From Planctomycetota bacterium (GTDB lineage Bacteria > Planctomycetota > UBA1135 > GCA-002686595), in the NCBI GenBank assembly GCA_021413885.1, contig JAIOPM010000047.1, forward strand, positions 1 through 51,651: a DNA stretch of 51,651 nucleotides, in the 5' to 3' direction. Position numbers and translations under genes: made by a program. How positions within the stretch are numbered: position 1 is the first letter of the stretch; each line of letters starts with the position of its first letter. Below, piece after piece: positions 25,164 to 33,465 of the stretch. Below the pieces are notes generated by a model that did no database searches, had not been told where the DNA came from, and saw only the letters and a list, made by a program, of their open reading frames with translations.

Positions 25164-27156
25164 GGCTCGCCTCCGCGGCCTCGAGCTCGCGCACGTCGAC
25201 CAACAGCGCCGGCAACACGATCAAGTCGGCGAGCAACGCCATCACGATCGTCACCGCGGCGACCGCGCCGAACTCGAACGAAGTCTCGAGCTCGCCGAGC
25301 GCCGTCGCCGCGAAGCCGCCGGTCAGCACGATCGACGTGACGACGATCGCGCGTCCGTTGCGACGGAAGACCGCTTCGATCGCCTCGAGCGAACTCGCGC
25401 CGCGCACGCGCGTCTCGCGAATGCCGTGCATCAGGTGCGCGGTGTCGTCGACGATCAGGCCGAGCAACACCGAGCTGATCATCGCGGTCGCGACGGACAC
25501 CGGCCGTCCGAGCCATGCGATCCCCGCGAACACCGCGACGCACGGCAAGACGTTGGGGACGAGCGCGATCACCGCGGCGCGCGCGCTCTTCAAGCCGACC
25601 CAGAAAAGCAGGAAGAGGACGCTCAGGCCGCTCAACGAGCCCCACACTTGTCCGCGCACCAACGCGCCGGAATCGCGCGCGATCTGGACCGCGGTGCCGG
25701 TCGCGCGGACGCCGTCGGCGCCGTGCGCGCGGGCGAGCGCTTCGACACGCGCGAACAGCGGCTCGCGGTCGCGACTGCCCGACGGAGCGAGCAGGAAACG
25801 CAGCAGTCGATCGCCGTTCTTCGCCGCGAGCGGCACGCCGGCGAAGCCCGCGACCAACGGCAACGCGTCGACGCCGGCTGCGAACAGCGCGAGCCGCGCG
25901 GGATCGGCGAGCTCCGAGCCCGCGGGCACGAGCACGTCGAAGGCTTCGATGGCGCCGAGTTTCGCGGCGATGTGCTCGGTCTCGACGCGGAACGGATCGG
26001 CGACCGAGAGGATGCGCAGGGGCTCGTTGTCGAACGTGAGCCGCGCCCACGATCCGAAAGCGAACAACGCGAAAAGCGCCGTGCCCCAACGCACGACGCG
26101 CGCGCGCCGCGCGAACCAGCCGGCCGCGCGCTCGCCGACGCGACCGGTCCAGGTTCCGCGGCGTTCGGATCCGTGCGGCGGCCGACGCGGTCCGAGCACG
26201 GCGAGCAACGCCGGCAATCCGAGCGCGTACGCGGCGAACGCCAGCGCGACACCGAGCGCGGAGAACACGCCGAAGTCGACGATCGCGGGGATCGGGCTCG
26301 TCGCGAGCGAGAGGAAACCGATCACGATCGTCAGCGCGGCGAGCATCGCGGGCTCGACGAGATCGTCGACCGCCGCGCGCGCGGCGTCGAAACGCGCGCC
26401 GCCGACCGCGAGGCGATCGAGGAACGCTTCGACGTAATGCACGCCGGCCGCGACGCCGACCGTCAACAACACCGCGGGCAACATCACCGAGACGGGATCG
26501 AGCTCGCGCCCGCACACCTCGTACGCCGCTTGCGTCCACACGATCGCCATCCCCGCGGGTACGAGGACCGCGAGCGCGATACCCGGATGTCGGTAGAGCC
26601 ACGTCAGCAACACGAAGAGTCCGACCGCGATCCACGGCACGACGCGCGCTTGGTCCGAGCGCACGGCGCGCGCGATCGCGATTTCGCCCGCGGGTTGGCC
26701 GGTGAGCGAGACCGCGAGCGTCGAAGGACTCGCGCGGCCGAGCGCGCGCACGGCTTCGACGGCGGAGGCGATGCGTTCGGTGGAACCGACGAGCTCGACG
26801 GCGAGAACCGCGACGTTCGGCGCGGCGTTCGGGACGCGTTCGACGTCGGCGACGCCGTCCAAAGCCCGGAATCCGCGTTCGAGACCTCTGACCGTTTCGA
26901 GCTCGGCGTCGGTCAACGCGCGGTTCGCGCCGGCCGCGGGTTCGACCAGGCAGAGGAGCACCGCGCCCGCGCCGAAACCCTCGGTTCGGCGGTCCAGCGC
27001 GCGCGCCTCGTCGGTGCCGACCGACCTCATCGCGCCGTTCTCGACGTCGACGACCAAGCGCGACTGGCGCCACGCCGCCCAAGCGGTGAGCGCGGCGAGC
27101 GCGATCAGCGCGACCGCGATCCGTGTGGTCGGGCCGCTCGTTCGCTGGAAGTTCAT
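25156..27156 (-). CDS. MMPL/RND-type lipid exporter
   Basis: A 666-residue transporter with the pseudo-duplicated RND layout: helix 1 (IAVALIALAALTAWAAW), a periplasmic domain, helices 2-6 (from WIAVGLFVLLTWL to FAAYALGLPALLAVL), helix 7 (WGTALFALFAFGSW), a second periplasmic domain and helices 8-12 ending at LADLIVLPALL. The intramembrane segment GLIVDDTAHLMHGIRE holds the Asp pair used for proton coupling, and AGVHYVEAF is its counterpart in the first half. MMPL proteins of this size export lipids such as hopanoids, aryl polyenes and glycolipids. It is first in the left arm; ATG 27156 is the first start after the control region. Confidence 0.88.
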   Translation of the reverse strand: MNFQRTSGPTTRIAVALIALAALTAWAAWRQSRLVVDVENGAMRSVGTDEARALDRRTEGFGAGAVLLCLVEPAAGANRALTDAELETVRGLERGFRALDGVADVERVPNAAPNVAVLAVELVGSTERIASAVEAVRALGRASPSTLAVSLTGQPAGEIAIARAVRSDQARVVPWIAVGLFVLLTWLYRHPGIALAVLVPAGMAIVWTQAAYEVCGRELDPVSVMLPAVLLTVGVAAGVHYVEAFLDRLAVGGARFDAARAAVDDLVEPAMLAALTIVIGFLSLATSPIPAIVDFGVFSALGVALAFAAYALGLPALLAVLGPRRPPHGSERRGTWTGRVGERAAGWFARRARVVRWGTALFALFAFGSWARLTFDNEPLRILSVADPFRVETEHIAAKLGAIEAFDVLVPAGSELADPARLALFAAGVDALPLVAGFAGVPLAAKNGDRLLRFLLAPSGSRDREPLFARVEALARAHGADGVRATGTAVQIARDSGALVRGQVWGSLSGLSVLFLLFWVGLKSARAAVIALVPNVLPCVAVFAGIAWLGRPVSVATAMISSVLLGLIVDDTAHLMHGIRETRVRGASSLEAIEAVFRRNGRAIVVTSIVLTGGFAATALGELETSFEFGAVAAVTIVMALLADLIVLPALLVDVRELEAAEASRG

Positions 27157-27170
27157 CCGCCGCGGCGTGC

Positions 27171-27185
27171 GCACGTCGCGTGCCA
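27171..27185 (-). promoter_or_regulatory. candidate sigma-54 (-24/-12) promoter for the exporter arm
   Basis: Read on the minus strand, TGGCAC (27185-27180), five bases, GTGC (27174-27171). The consensus is TGGCAC-N5-TTGC: the -24 element is perfect, the -12 element has one change, and the invariant GG and GC are ten bases apart as required. Transcription would start about three bases before the ATG at 27156, so the message would be leaderless, which is unusual and lowers confidence. Confidence 0.4.
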
Positions 27186-27269
27186 GAGGATGCGCCTTGC
27201 GCGAGCGCGAGTCCACGTTCGTGCCGCGCGGTTCGCCCGTGCGCGCCGCGCGACGCGGATGTAACTCTT

Positions 27270-27300
27270 GCCATCGCCTGTGGAGCGGGCGCACGATGGC
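27270..27300. promoter_or_regulatory. dyad between divergent arms, candidate activator site
   Basis: GCCATCG (27270-27276) and CGATGGC (27294-27300) form a perfect 7-bp inverted repeat with a 17-base spacer. Its centre is about 87 bases upstream of the inferred right-arm start and 126 bases upstream of the left-arm start, the usual range for NtrC-type enhancer sites. The locus encodes such an activator. Confidence 0.4.
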
Positions 27301-27345
27301 GTCTTGCTCCGCGTGCGCGAGCGCAACGCGCGTCTCGAGCGTTGG

Positions 27346-27361
27346 TGGCCTGCGTCTTGCA
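27346..27361 (+). promoter_or_regulatory. candidate sigma-54 (-24/-12) promoter for the PKS arm
   Basis: TGGCCTGCGTCTTGCA fits TGGCAC-N5-TTGCA with two changes in the -24 block and a perfect -12 block; the GG and GC are ten bases apart. The predicted start would be near 27372, five bases before the ATG at 27377, so translation would be nearly leaderless. Confidence 0.4.
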
Positions 27362-27376
27362 CCCTGGTCCTGGAAC

Positions 27377-28474
27377 ATGAACGGCAAACTCTTGCGGTGG
27401 ATCGGTCTCGCGGCGTTGGTCGGCATCGCAGGTCTCGCCGCGGCGGCGTTGGTGCTCGTGCCGCCGCGCGTGCAAGTGGTGGTGAATTCCGGCGAGCCCG
27501 AGCGCGGCCCGGATCGTCTGGCGACGGTCGAAGCGGACGTCGCGGCGTTGCGCGAAGATTTGCGCGCGCTTGCGGGCGGACTTGATCGAGGGCTCGGCGG
27601 GTTGGGCGATTCGCTGGATGAGCTCGCGACGCAGTCCGAGGCACGAGCGAAGGATGCGCACGACGGGACGGCGCGAGTCGAGGCGTTGCAACACGAGCTC
27701 GCCGCGTTGCGCGGCGAAGTGCGTGATGCGCTCGCGGCCGGCGCCGAGCGCGCGGCGACGTCCGAAGCTCCGCAAGAAGTTGTCGTCGCCGTCGAGCCCG
27801 CGGTCGAGCCGATCGTCGCTCCGCCGTCCGAGCCCGCGTTGCAGACCGAACCACCGCGCGCGACGAAGACGCGCGGCTTCCTCTCGTTCAAGTTGCCGTC
27901 CGACGGTTTCGCGTTCGACCAGCGCACGCGCTTCGCCGTCGTTCCGAGCCTTTCGCGCGTCGGCTTTGACGCGAAAAGCACGCTGCACGACTTCAGCGGC
28001 GTCACGTCGCGCGTCGACGGCGAGCTCGTCGTGCGCCTCGCGCGTCCCGCCGAGGGCGCGAGCGGTCGCATCAAGGTCGAGAGCGCGTCGCTCGACACCG
28101 GGATCGCGGAACGCGATGCGAACTTGCGGACGAGCCTCGACGCGCCGCGCTTCCCCGAGCTCGCGTTCGAGTGGACGGCATTCGAACCCAAGACCGTCGA
28201 CGCCGCCGCGCAGAAAGTCGTCGGCACCGCGCGCGGCAAGTTGACCTTGCACGGCGTGACCAAGGAGTTCGCGATGGAAGTCACCGCGACGGTCGACGCG
28301 AGCAAGCGCCTCGCGCTCCAGGGGCAAGCGCCGCTCGCGCTCTCCGATTTCGCGATCGAGGCGCCGACCAAACTCGGCGTGATCGCGGTCGACGATCATC
28401 TCACGATCTGGATCGCGCTCGTCGCGCGTCCGCTCGGCCTCGTCGAGGACGCGGAGGTGTCGGGTGCGCGTTGA
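27377..28474 (+). CDS. membrane-anchored YceI-domain protein
   Basis: A 365-residue protein. One N-terminal helix (IGLAALVGIAGLAAAALVLV) anchors it with the rest periplasmic. Residues about 48-120 are a coiled coil rich in Ala, Leu and Glu, then a Pro/Glu linker, then a C-terminal YceI barrel (about 175-355): SRVGFDAKSTLHDFSGVT, VESASLDTGIAERDANLRT, FPELAFEW, GKLTLHGVTKEF and ALSDFAIEAPTKLGVI. YceI barrels bind polyisoprenoids, ubiquinone-like lipids or long-chain amides. In this locus it could take the PKS-derived lipid from the membrane. It is the first gene of the right arm; the lipoprotein gene starts 11 bases before its stop. Confidence 0.88.
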   Translation: MNGKLLRWIGLAALVGIAGLAAAALVLVPPRVQVVVNSGEPERGPDRLATVEADVAALREDLRALAGGLDRGLGGLGDSLDELATQSEARAKDAHDGTARVEALQHELAALRGEVRDALAAGAERAATSEAPQEVVVAVEPAVEPIVAPPSEPALQTEPPRATKTRGFLSFKLPSDGFAFDQRTRFAVVPSLSRVGFDAKSTLHDFSGVTSRVDGELVVRLARPAEGASGRIKVESASLDTGIAERDANLRTSLDAPRFPELAFEWTAFEPKTVDAAAQKVVGTARGKLTLHGVTKEFAMEVTATVDASKRLALQGQAPLALSDFAIEAPTKLGVIAVDDHLTIWIALVARPLGLVEDAEVSGAR

Positions 28475-28889
28475 ACGAGCCGCGCTCGCGCTCTCCGTCG
28501 GACTCTGCGCATCCGCGTGCATCGCACCGAGCGTCGTCGCGAGCTCCGGCCGCGCGGTTGCCGTCGAGGAAGTCGCGCTCGAGTGGCGCGCCGCTTCCGT
28601 CGCGGACGTGAACGGCTTCTTCGAGTCCGAGCACATCGACGGCGACGTCGCCGCTTCGCTCCTGCGCGTGAACTACTACTTCGCCGCCGACGGCTACTAC
28701 TCCGGCGCCGCGTTGACGGTCGGCGCCGCGCATCCCGAGTACCAGACGTTGAGCGGCACGTGGAAGCTCGACGCGAACGGTCTCGTGCTCGACGAGGGCG
28801 AGCCGGTCGAGTGCGCGGCCGCCGGCGAGCGTCTGCGTTTGGCCACGCCCGAGGGGACGTTGGTCTTGAAACGCGGTGCGCTCGAGTGA
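28464..28889 (+). CDS. small putative lipoprotein
   Basis: A 141-residue protein starting with GTG 28464 inside the end of the YceI gene. Its N-terminus LALSVGLCASAC resembles a lipoprotein signal, with Cys19 as the lipidation site, though the lipobox is not perfect. The mature part contains FAADGYYSGAALTVG and TLSGTWKLDANGLVLDEG, a repeated beta pattern seen in small barrel proteins that sense lack of a ligand, but I cannot name the family. The overlapping arrangement with both neighbours shows it belongs to the PKS arm. The next gene starts in its stop codon (GTGA). Confidence 0.7.
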   Translation: MRVERAALALSVGLCASACIAPSVVASSGRAVAVEEVALEWRAASVADVNGFFESEHIDGDVAASLLRVNYYFAADGYYSGAALTVGAAHPEYQTLSGTWKLDANGLVLDEGEPVECAAAGERLRLATPEGTLVLKRGALE

Positions 28890-29596
28890 GCGGCGTCGGC
28901 GCCAACGATCTCGAGCTCTACGAGCGCGCGGCCCACGCGTGGTGGGATCCGCGAGCGCGCGAGTTCCGTTCGTTGCGCGCGGTCCAGGCCGCGCGTTTTC
29001 CGGTCCTCGCGTCGAAGTGGGGCGCGCGTCTCGACGGCGCGCGGGTCGTCGATCTCGGCTGCGGCGGAGGCTTGCTCTCCGCGCCGCTGGTCGCCGTCGG
29101 TGCGCGAGTGATCGGCGTCGATGTCAGCGGCGCGAGCTTGCGCGCCGCGCGCGCCCGCATCGACGCGAACTTCGTGCGCGCCGACATGCGCAACGTGCCG
29201 CTCGCGAACGCGTGCGCGGACTTCGTGGTGGTCGCCGACGTGCTCGAGCACGTCGAGGATCCCGAGCACGTCGTCGCCGAGGCCGCGCGGCTCTTGCGGC
29301 CCGGCGGCGAGCTCTTCGTCAGCACGCTCAACGCGACGTGGCGCGCGCGGGTGCTCGCGGTGTGGCTCGCCGAAGGCGTCGGGCTGGTGCCGCGCGGGAC
29401 GCACGCTGCTCGGCTCTTCGTCGCGCCGAGTCGGCTCGTCGCGCTCGCGGCGGAGCACGGACTCGCGTCCGTCGAGCTGTGGGGTGAGTCGCTGCGCCTC
29501 GGTCGCACGCTCGCGAGTTGGACGATCGAGCTCGCGCCGAGCCGCGATTTGTCGGTCGTCTACTGCGCGCGCTTCGTGAAAGGCGGCGCGGCGTGA
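28886..29596 (+). CDS. UbiG-like class I SAM methyltransferase
   Basis: A 236-residue methyltransferase starting with GTG 28886 (GTGA overlap). Motif I VVDLGCGGGLLSAPL at residues 54-68 and the acidic end of strand 2 (VIGVDVS) bind SAM; VADVLEHVEDP and LLRPGGELFVSTLN are motifs II/III. The N-terminal AHAWWDPRAREFRSLRAV closely resembles the UbiG signature, and UbiG O-methylates phenolic rings carrying long prenyl tails. Here a ring O-methylation of a PKS-derived phenolic lipid is the best inference. It is not expected to be ubiquinone synthesis, since no other ubi gene is nearby. Confidence 0.85.
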   Translation: MSGVGANDLELYERAAHAWWDPRAREFRSLRAVQAARFPVLASKWGARLDGARVVDLGCGGGLLSAPLVAVGARVIGVDVSGASLRAARARIDANFVRADMRNVPLANACADFVVVADVLEHVEDPEHVVAEAARLLRPGGELFVSTLNATWRARVLAVWLAEGVGLVPRGTHAARLFVAPSRLVALAAEHGLASVELWGESLRLGRTLASWTIELAPSRDLSVVYCARFVKGGAA

Positions 29597-30330
29597 AGCG
29601 CACGTTCCACGTCTCGACCGCGATCCTGTGGGGCGTGGCGTGTCACGGAACGTTCGCGTTGGCGATCGCCACGATGTTCGTCGGGATCCACGGCGGCATG
29701 TTGCACGGCTTCGGCGGCTTCGATGGACGCCTCGCCGTCGTCGCCGACGCCGTGTTGGTGTTGCAGTTCCCGCTCGTGCATTCCTTCTTGCTCGGAGAGC
29801 GCGGGCGCCGCGTGTTGGCGCGTCTCGCGCCGGAGGCGATCGCACGCGAACTCGCGCCGACGATCTTCGCGACCGTCGCGGGCCTGCAGATCCTGCTGAC
29901 GTTCCTCGCTTGGTCGCCGTCCGGGATCGTGCTCGCGCGTCCGAGCGGCGGAGCTGCGTGGCTCGGCGAGACGCTCTACGTCGGCGCGTGGCTCTTGCTC
30001 GTGCGCTCGATCCGCGACGCGGGCTTCGCGAATCAGACCGGCTTCGTCGGTTGGAGCGCGGTCGTCCGCGGACGTTCGCTCGACTTCGGACCGTTCCCGA
30101 CGCACGGCGTGTTCCGACTCTGTCGTCAGCCCGTGTACTTCGCCTACGCGGCGGTGTTGTGGACGGCTCCGGTGCGCACGCCGGACGGCGTTCTGCTCGC
30201 CGCGGCGTGGAGCACGTATTGTGTGCTCGGACCGTTGCTCAAGGAACGGCGCTATCTGCGCTGGTTCGGCGCGAACTATGAATCGTATCGCCGTCGAACT
30301 CCGTACTTCGTTCCGAGGCTTCGCCCATGA
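29593..30330 (+). CDS. ICMT/NnrU-type membrane methyltransferase
   Basis: A 245-residue integral membrane protein with about six hydrophobic segments. The C-terminal signature FRLCRQPVYFAYAAVLW, then KERRYLRWFGANYESYRR and [10 protein letters not shown] is that of the isoprenylcysteine carboxyl methyltransferase superfamily, where the R(H/Q)P and E-R residues bind SAM. Family members next to type III PKS genes (BpsB in Bacillus, SrsB in Streptomyces) O-methylate alkylpyrones and alkylresorcinols in the membrane. GTG 29593 overlaps the UbiG-like stop as GTGA, and its own stop overlaps the PKS start as ATGA. Confidence 0.85.
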   Translation: MKRTFHVSTAILWGVACHGTFALAIATMFVGIHGGMLHGFGGFDGRLAVVADAVLVLQFPLVHSFLLGERGRRVLARLAPEAIARELAPTIFATVAGLQILLTFLAWSPSGIVLARPSGGAAWLGETLYVGAWLLLVRSIRDAGFANQTGFVGWSAVVRGRSLDFGPFPTHGVFRLCRQPVYFAYAAVLWTAPVRTPDGVLLAAAWSTYCVLGPLLKERRYLRWFGANYESYRRRTPYFVPRLRP

Positions 30331-31382
30331 GAATCGCTTCCGTCGCCAGCGCCTTGCCGGTTCACCGCTACGAGCAGAGCGTGCTCGCCGCGTTCGCTCG
30401 TGAGCATGTGTGGAACGACCAGCCCGAGGTCGCGCGTCGGATCGAGTCGTTCTTCACCAACACGCGCGTCGAGACGCGGCACCTCGCGTTGCCGCTCGAG
30501 CGTTACGCGAGCATGCGGACATTCGGCGAGTTCAACGACGCGTGGATCGGCGCCGCGACCGATCTCGGCGAGCAGGCGGTGCGGACCGCGCTCGACCGAG
30601 CCGGGCTGGCGCCGCGCGACGTCGATGCGCTCGTGTTCTCGACCGTCACCGGTGTCGCGAGCCCGTCGATCGACGCGCGGCTCGTCAATCGACTCGGGCT
30701 GCGACCGGACGTGAAGCGGATGCCGATGTTCGGGCTCGGCTGCGTCGCCGGAGCTTCGGCGTTGTCGCGCGCGGCCGATCTCGTCGCGGGACCGCGCGTC
30801 GAGAACGTCGTCGTGCTCACGATCGAGCTCTGTTCGTTGACCGTGCAGCGCGAGGATCGTTCCGTTGCGAATCTCATCGCTTCCGGTCTCTTCGGCGACG
30901 GCGCCGCGGCGGCGGTGGTCGTCGGTGAGCGTTCGCGCGCTAGGCCAGGGCCGCGCATCGTCGCGACGCGCTCGGTCTTCTATCCCGACACCGAACACGT
31001 GATGGGTTGGCACATCGGCGAGCGCGGTTTCGGGATCGTGCTCAGCCCCGCGGTGCCGACCGTCGCGCGCGAACACATCGGCGAAGACGTCGACGCGTTC
31101 CTCGACGCGCAAGGACTCGCGCGGCGCGACATCGCGGCGTGGATCTGTCATCCGGGCGGGCCGAAGGTGCTCGAGGCGGTGCGCGATGCGCTCGCGCTCG
31201 ACGACCGCGATGTCGAGCTCTCGTGGCGCAGTCTTGCCCGCGTCGGGAATCTGTCGAGCGCGTCGGTGCTCTTCGTGCTCGAGGCGACGCTCGCTGAGCG
31301 ACCGCCGGCGAAGGGGAGCCGCGGCGTGTTGCTCGCGATGGGGCCGGGCTTCTGCTCGGAACTCGTCTTGCTCGAGTTCTAG
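30327..31382 (+). CDS. type III polyketide synthase (alkylresorcinol/alkylpyrone synthase-like)
   Basis: A 351-residue homodimeric ketosynthase of the chalcone-synthase superfamily, BpsA/SrsA-like. The catalytic triad is visible: C139 in [12 protein letters not shown]275 in [11 protein letters not shown] and N308 in [12 protein letters not shown]. The ending [16 protein letters not shown] corresponds to the GFGPG loop that shapes the cyclisation cavity. Such bacterial enzymes extend a fatty acyl starter with malonyl-CoA without an ACP and cyclise it to alkylresorcinols or alkylpyrones. It ends the right arm and overlaps the ICMT gene by ATGA. KAS III was considered, but the His/Asn context and C-terminus fit type III PKS better. 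Confidence 0.9.
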   Translation: MRIASVASALPVHRYEQSVLAAFAREHVWNDQPEVARRIESFFTNTRVETRHLALPLERYASMRTFGEFNDAWIGAATDLGEQAVRTALDRAGLAPRDVDALVFSTVTGVASPSIDARLVNRLGLRPDVKRMPMFGLGCVAGASALSRAADLVAGPRVENVVVLTIELCSLTVQREDRSVANLIASGLFGDGAAAAVVVGERSRARPGPRIVATRSVFYPDTEHVMGWHIGERGFGIVLSPAVPTVAREHIGEDVDAFLDAQGLARRDIAAWICHPGGPKVLEAVRDALALDDRDVELSWRSLARVGNLSSASVLFVLEATLAERPPAKGSRGVLLAMGPGFCSELVLLEF

Positions 31383-31588
31383 TCGCGCTCGTCGAGCCAG
31401 GTCATCTGGATCGCTTCGAGGATCTTCTCGTTCGACTGTTGCGGGTCGCCGGCGAAGCCCTCGAGCTCGACGACCCAACGGTGGAGGTCCGTGAAGCGCA
31501 CCGCGAGCGGATCGACGTCGGGCTTCGACTCGACGAGACGAATCGCGATCTCGCGCACGTCGGTCCAATCGAGACGCGCGGGGCTCAC
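31379..31588 (-). CDS. iscX: Fe-S assembly protein IscX
   Basis: A 69-residue acidic protein matching IscX/YfhJ across its length: [38 protein letters not shown]-like [15 protein letters not shown] and TWLDE. IscX binds IscS and iron and tunes cluster formation. It starts with GTG 31588, overlapping the hscA stop (GTGA). Its TAG shares the palindrome CTAG (31379-31382) with the stop of the convergent PKS gene. In the classical operon fdx lies between hscA and iscX; here nothing does. Confidence 0.93.
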   Translation of the reverse strand: MSPARLDWTDVREIAIRLVESKPDVDPLAVRFTDLHRWVVELEGFAGDPQQSNEKILEAIQMTWLDERD

Positions 31589-33453
31589 ATCTCTCCGATG
31601 ATCTTGCCGGTCAACGCCTTCTTCGCGAAGTTGTCCATCAACACGGCGGCCAGCGGCATCGTCGCCTTCTCGAACGCGTCGCGCGCGCGTTGCAACACTT
31701 GCGCGTCGCGCGTCGAGCACGCTTCGCGAGCGCTCTTCATTGCATCCTCGATGTCGAGGATCGTCTCGCGGTCGAGTTGACTCCGCGCGTCGACGAGACC
31801 TTTCTCGGTCGCGCGCAGCATCGTGCCGAGCTCGGTCTCGAGCTCGGCCACGCGCCGCGCCGCGAAATCGTCCTTCGCGTTCGCGTACGCGGCCGCGAGC
31901 ATGCGTTGCACGTCGGCCTCGCTGAGGCCGTTCTGCGGTTGGACTTCGATGTGCGCGGAGGCGCCGGTCGATTGCTCCTTCGCGGTGACCGTCAGCAAGC
32001 CGTTCGCGTCGATGTGGAAGCGCACCGCGATGCGCGCGAGACCCGCGGGCATCGGCGGGATGCCGCTGAGGCGGAAGCGACCGAGCGAACGCGTGTCGGA
32101 CGCGAGCTCGCGCTCGCCCTGCAACACGTTGAAGTCGATCGCGGTCTGGTTGTCGACGTACGTCGTGAAGCCTTCGGTCGCCTGACACGGGATCGTCGCG
32201 TTGCGCAGGATGATCTTCGCCATCGCGCCGCCGACCGTTTCGAGACCGAGCGAGAGCGGCGTGACGTCCATCAACAGGACTTCGCGCGTTCCGCCCGACA
32301 GCACGTGCGCTTGGACCGCGGCGCCGAGCGCGACGACCTCGTCGGGATTGAGCTGCGTGTGGGGGACGCGTCCGAAGAACTGCTCGACCGCCGCGCGCAC
32401 CGCCGGCATGCGTGTCACGCCGCCGACGAGCACGACTTCGTCGATCTGCGATGCGTCGAGCTTCGAGTCCGACAACGCGCGCCGGCACGAGTCGAGCGTG
32501 CGCTCGATCAACGGACGCGAGAGCGCCTCGAACTCCTCGCGCGTGAAGCGCCGGCGCCACTGTGCGTTGGAGTCGGGGATCTGGATGTGCATCTCGGCCT
32601 CGGGGTAGGACGAGAGCTCGATCTTGCACTTCTCCGCGGCGAGGCGGAGGCCTTGGAGGAACGCGGGTTCGTCGAGCTTGCGTGGATCGACGCTGTGGGA
32701 GAGTTCGGTCGACGCGACCGCTACCAGCATGCGATCGAAATCGTCGCCGCCGAGGTGCGTGTCGCCGTTGGTCGCGAGCACGCGGAAGACGCCGTCTTCG
32801 ATCGCGAGGATCGACACGTCGAACGTGCCGCCGCCGAGGTCGTAGACCGCGACGTTGCCCTGTTTCTTCTGATCGAGGCCGTACGCGAGGCTCGCGGCCG
32901 TCGGTTCGTTGACGATGCGCAGCACTTCGATGCCCGCGAGTCGCGCGGCGTCGCGCGTCGCCTGACGCTGCGCGTCGTCGAAGTACGCGGGCACGGTGAT
33001 CACGGCTTTGGCGAGCGCGCGACCGCCGCTCGCTCGCGCCGCGACTTCGCCGCACTTCTCGAGCACCAACGCGGAGATCTCCTGCGGCGTCAACTTGCGG
33101 CCGCGCACGTCGAACTCGATCACGCCGTTGCGGCCGGAGCTCGCGGGGAACGGCATGCTCTTCAAGTCGGCGGCGACGTCGGCGAGTCCGCGGCCCATGA
33201 AGCGCTTGATGCTGAAGATCGTGCGCTCGGGTTCGAAGACGGCGCGTTCGCGCGCTTCCTTGCCGACGATCGGCGGACCGTCGGTCGGGAAGAAGACGCA
33301 CGACGGTACGTAACCGTTGTCACCTTCGGGCCGCACCACGTTCGGGCGGCCGTTCTCCCAGATCGCGACCAAGGAGTTGGTCGTGCCGAGGTCGATGCCG
33401 ACCGCGGGCAGGGGCTCGGGTTGGTTGAGGACGTTGAGCTGGAGGAATCCCAT
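31585..33453 (-). CDS. hscA: Fe-S chaperone HscA (Hsp70 family)
   Basis: A 622-residue Hsp70 ATPase. The nucleotide-binding domain shows [59 protein letters not shown] and [12 protein letters not shown]. The substrate domain starts near [14 protein letters not shown]. The length (HscA is about 616 residues in E. coli) and position next to hscB and iscU mark it as HscA rather than DnaK. It helps release the 2Fe-2S cluster from IscU through the LPPVK motif, which IscU here has. hscB ends 12 bases upstream. Confidence 0.93.
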   Translation of the reverse strand: MGFLQLNVLNQPEPLPAVGIDLGTTNSLVAIWENGRPNVVRPEGDNGYVPSCVFFPTDGPPIVGKEARERAVFEPERTIFSIKRFMGRGLADVAADLKSMPFPASSGRNGVIEFDVRGRKLTPQEISALVLEKCGEVAARASGGRALAKAVITVPAYFDDAQRQATRDAARLAGIEVLRIVNEPTAASLAYGLDQKKQGNVAVYDLGGGTFDVSILAIEDGVFRVLATNGDTHLGGDDFDRMLVAVASTELSHSVDPRKLDEPAFLQGLRLAAEKCKIELSSYPEAEMHIQIPDSNAQWRRRFTREEFEALSRPLIERTLDSCRRALSDSKLDASQIDEVVLVGGVTRMPAVRAAVEQFFGRVPHTQLNPDEVVALGAAVQAHVLSGGTREVLLMDVTPLSLGLETVGGAMAKIILRNATIPCQATEGFTTYVDNQTAIDFNVLQGERELASDTRSLGRFRLSGIPPMPAGLARIAVRFHIDANGLLTVTAKEQSTGASAHIEVQPQNGLSEADVQRMLAAAYANAKDDFAARRVAELETELGTMLRATEKGLVDARSQLDRETILDIEDAMKSAREACSTRDAQVLQRARDAFEKATMPLAAVLMDNFAKKALTGKIIGEM

Positions 33454-33465
33454 GTGTGCTGTGCG

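Noticed and set aside
27157..28636. Extension of the exporter frame far upstream of 27156 on the minus strand
   Set aside because: The extension is antisense to the YceI gene and of shadow composition; the ATG at 27156 begins the first membrane helix.
30327..31382. Assignment of the ketosynthase as FabH (KAS III)
   Set aside because: The GNLSSAS and GPGFxxELVLL C-terminal segments, and the ICMT/flavoprotein partners, fit type III PKS; FabH has a different His/Asn context and usually fab neighbours.
31585..33453. Assignment of the Hsp70 as DnaK
   Set aside because: The position between hscB and iscX and the presence of LPPVK in IscU favour HscA; no grpE or dnaJ nearby.
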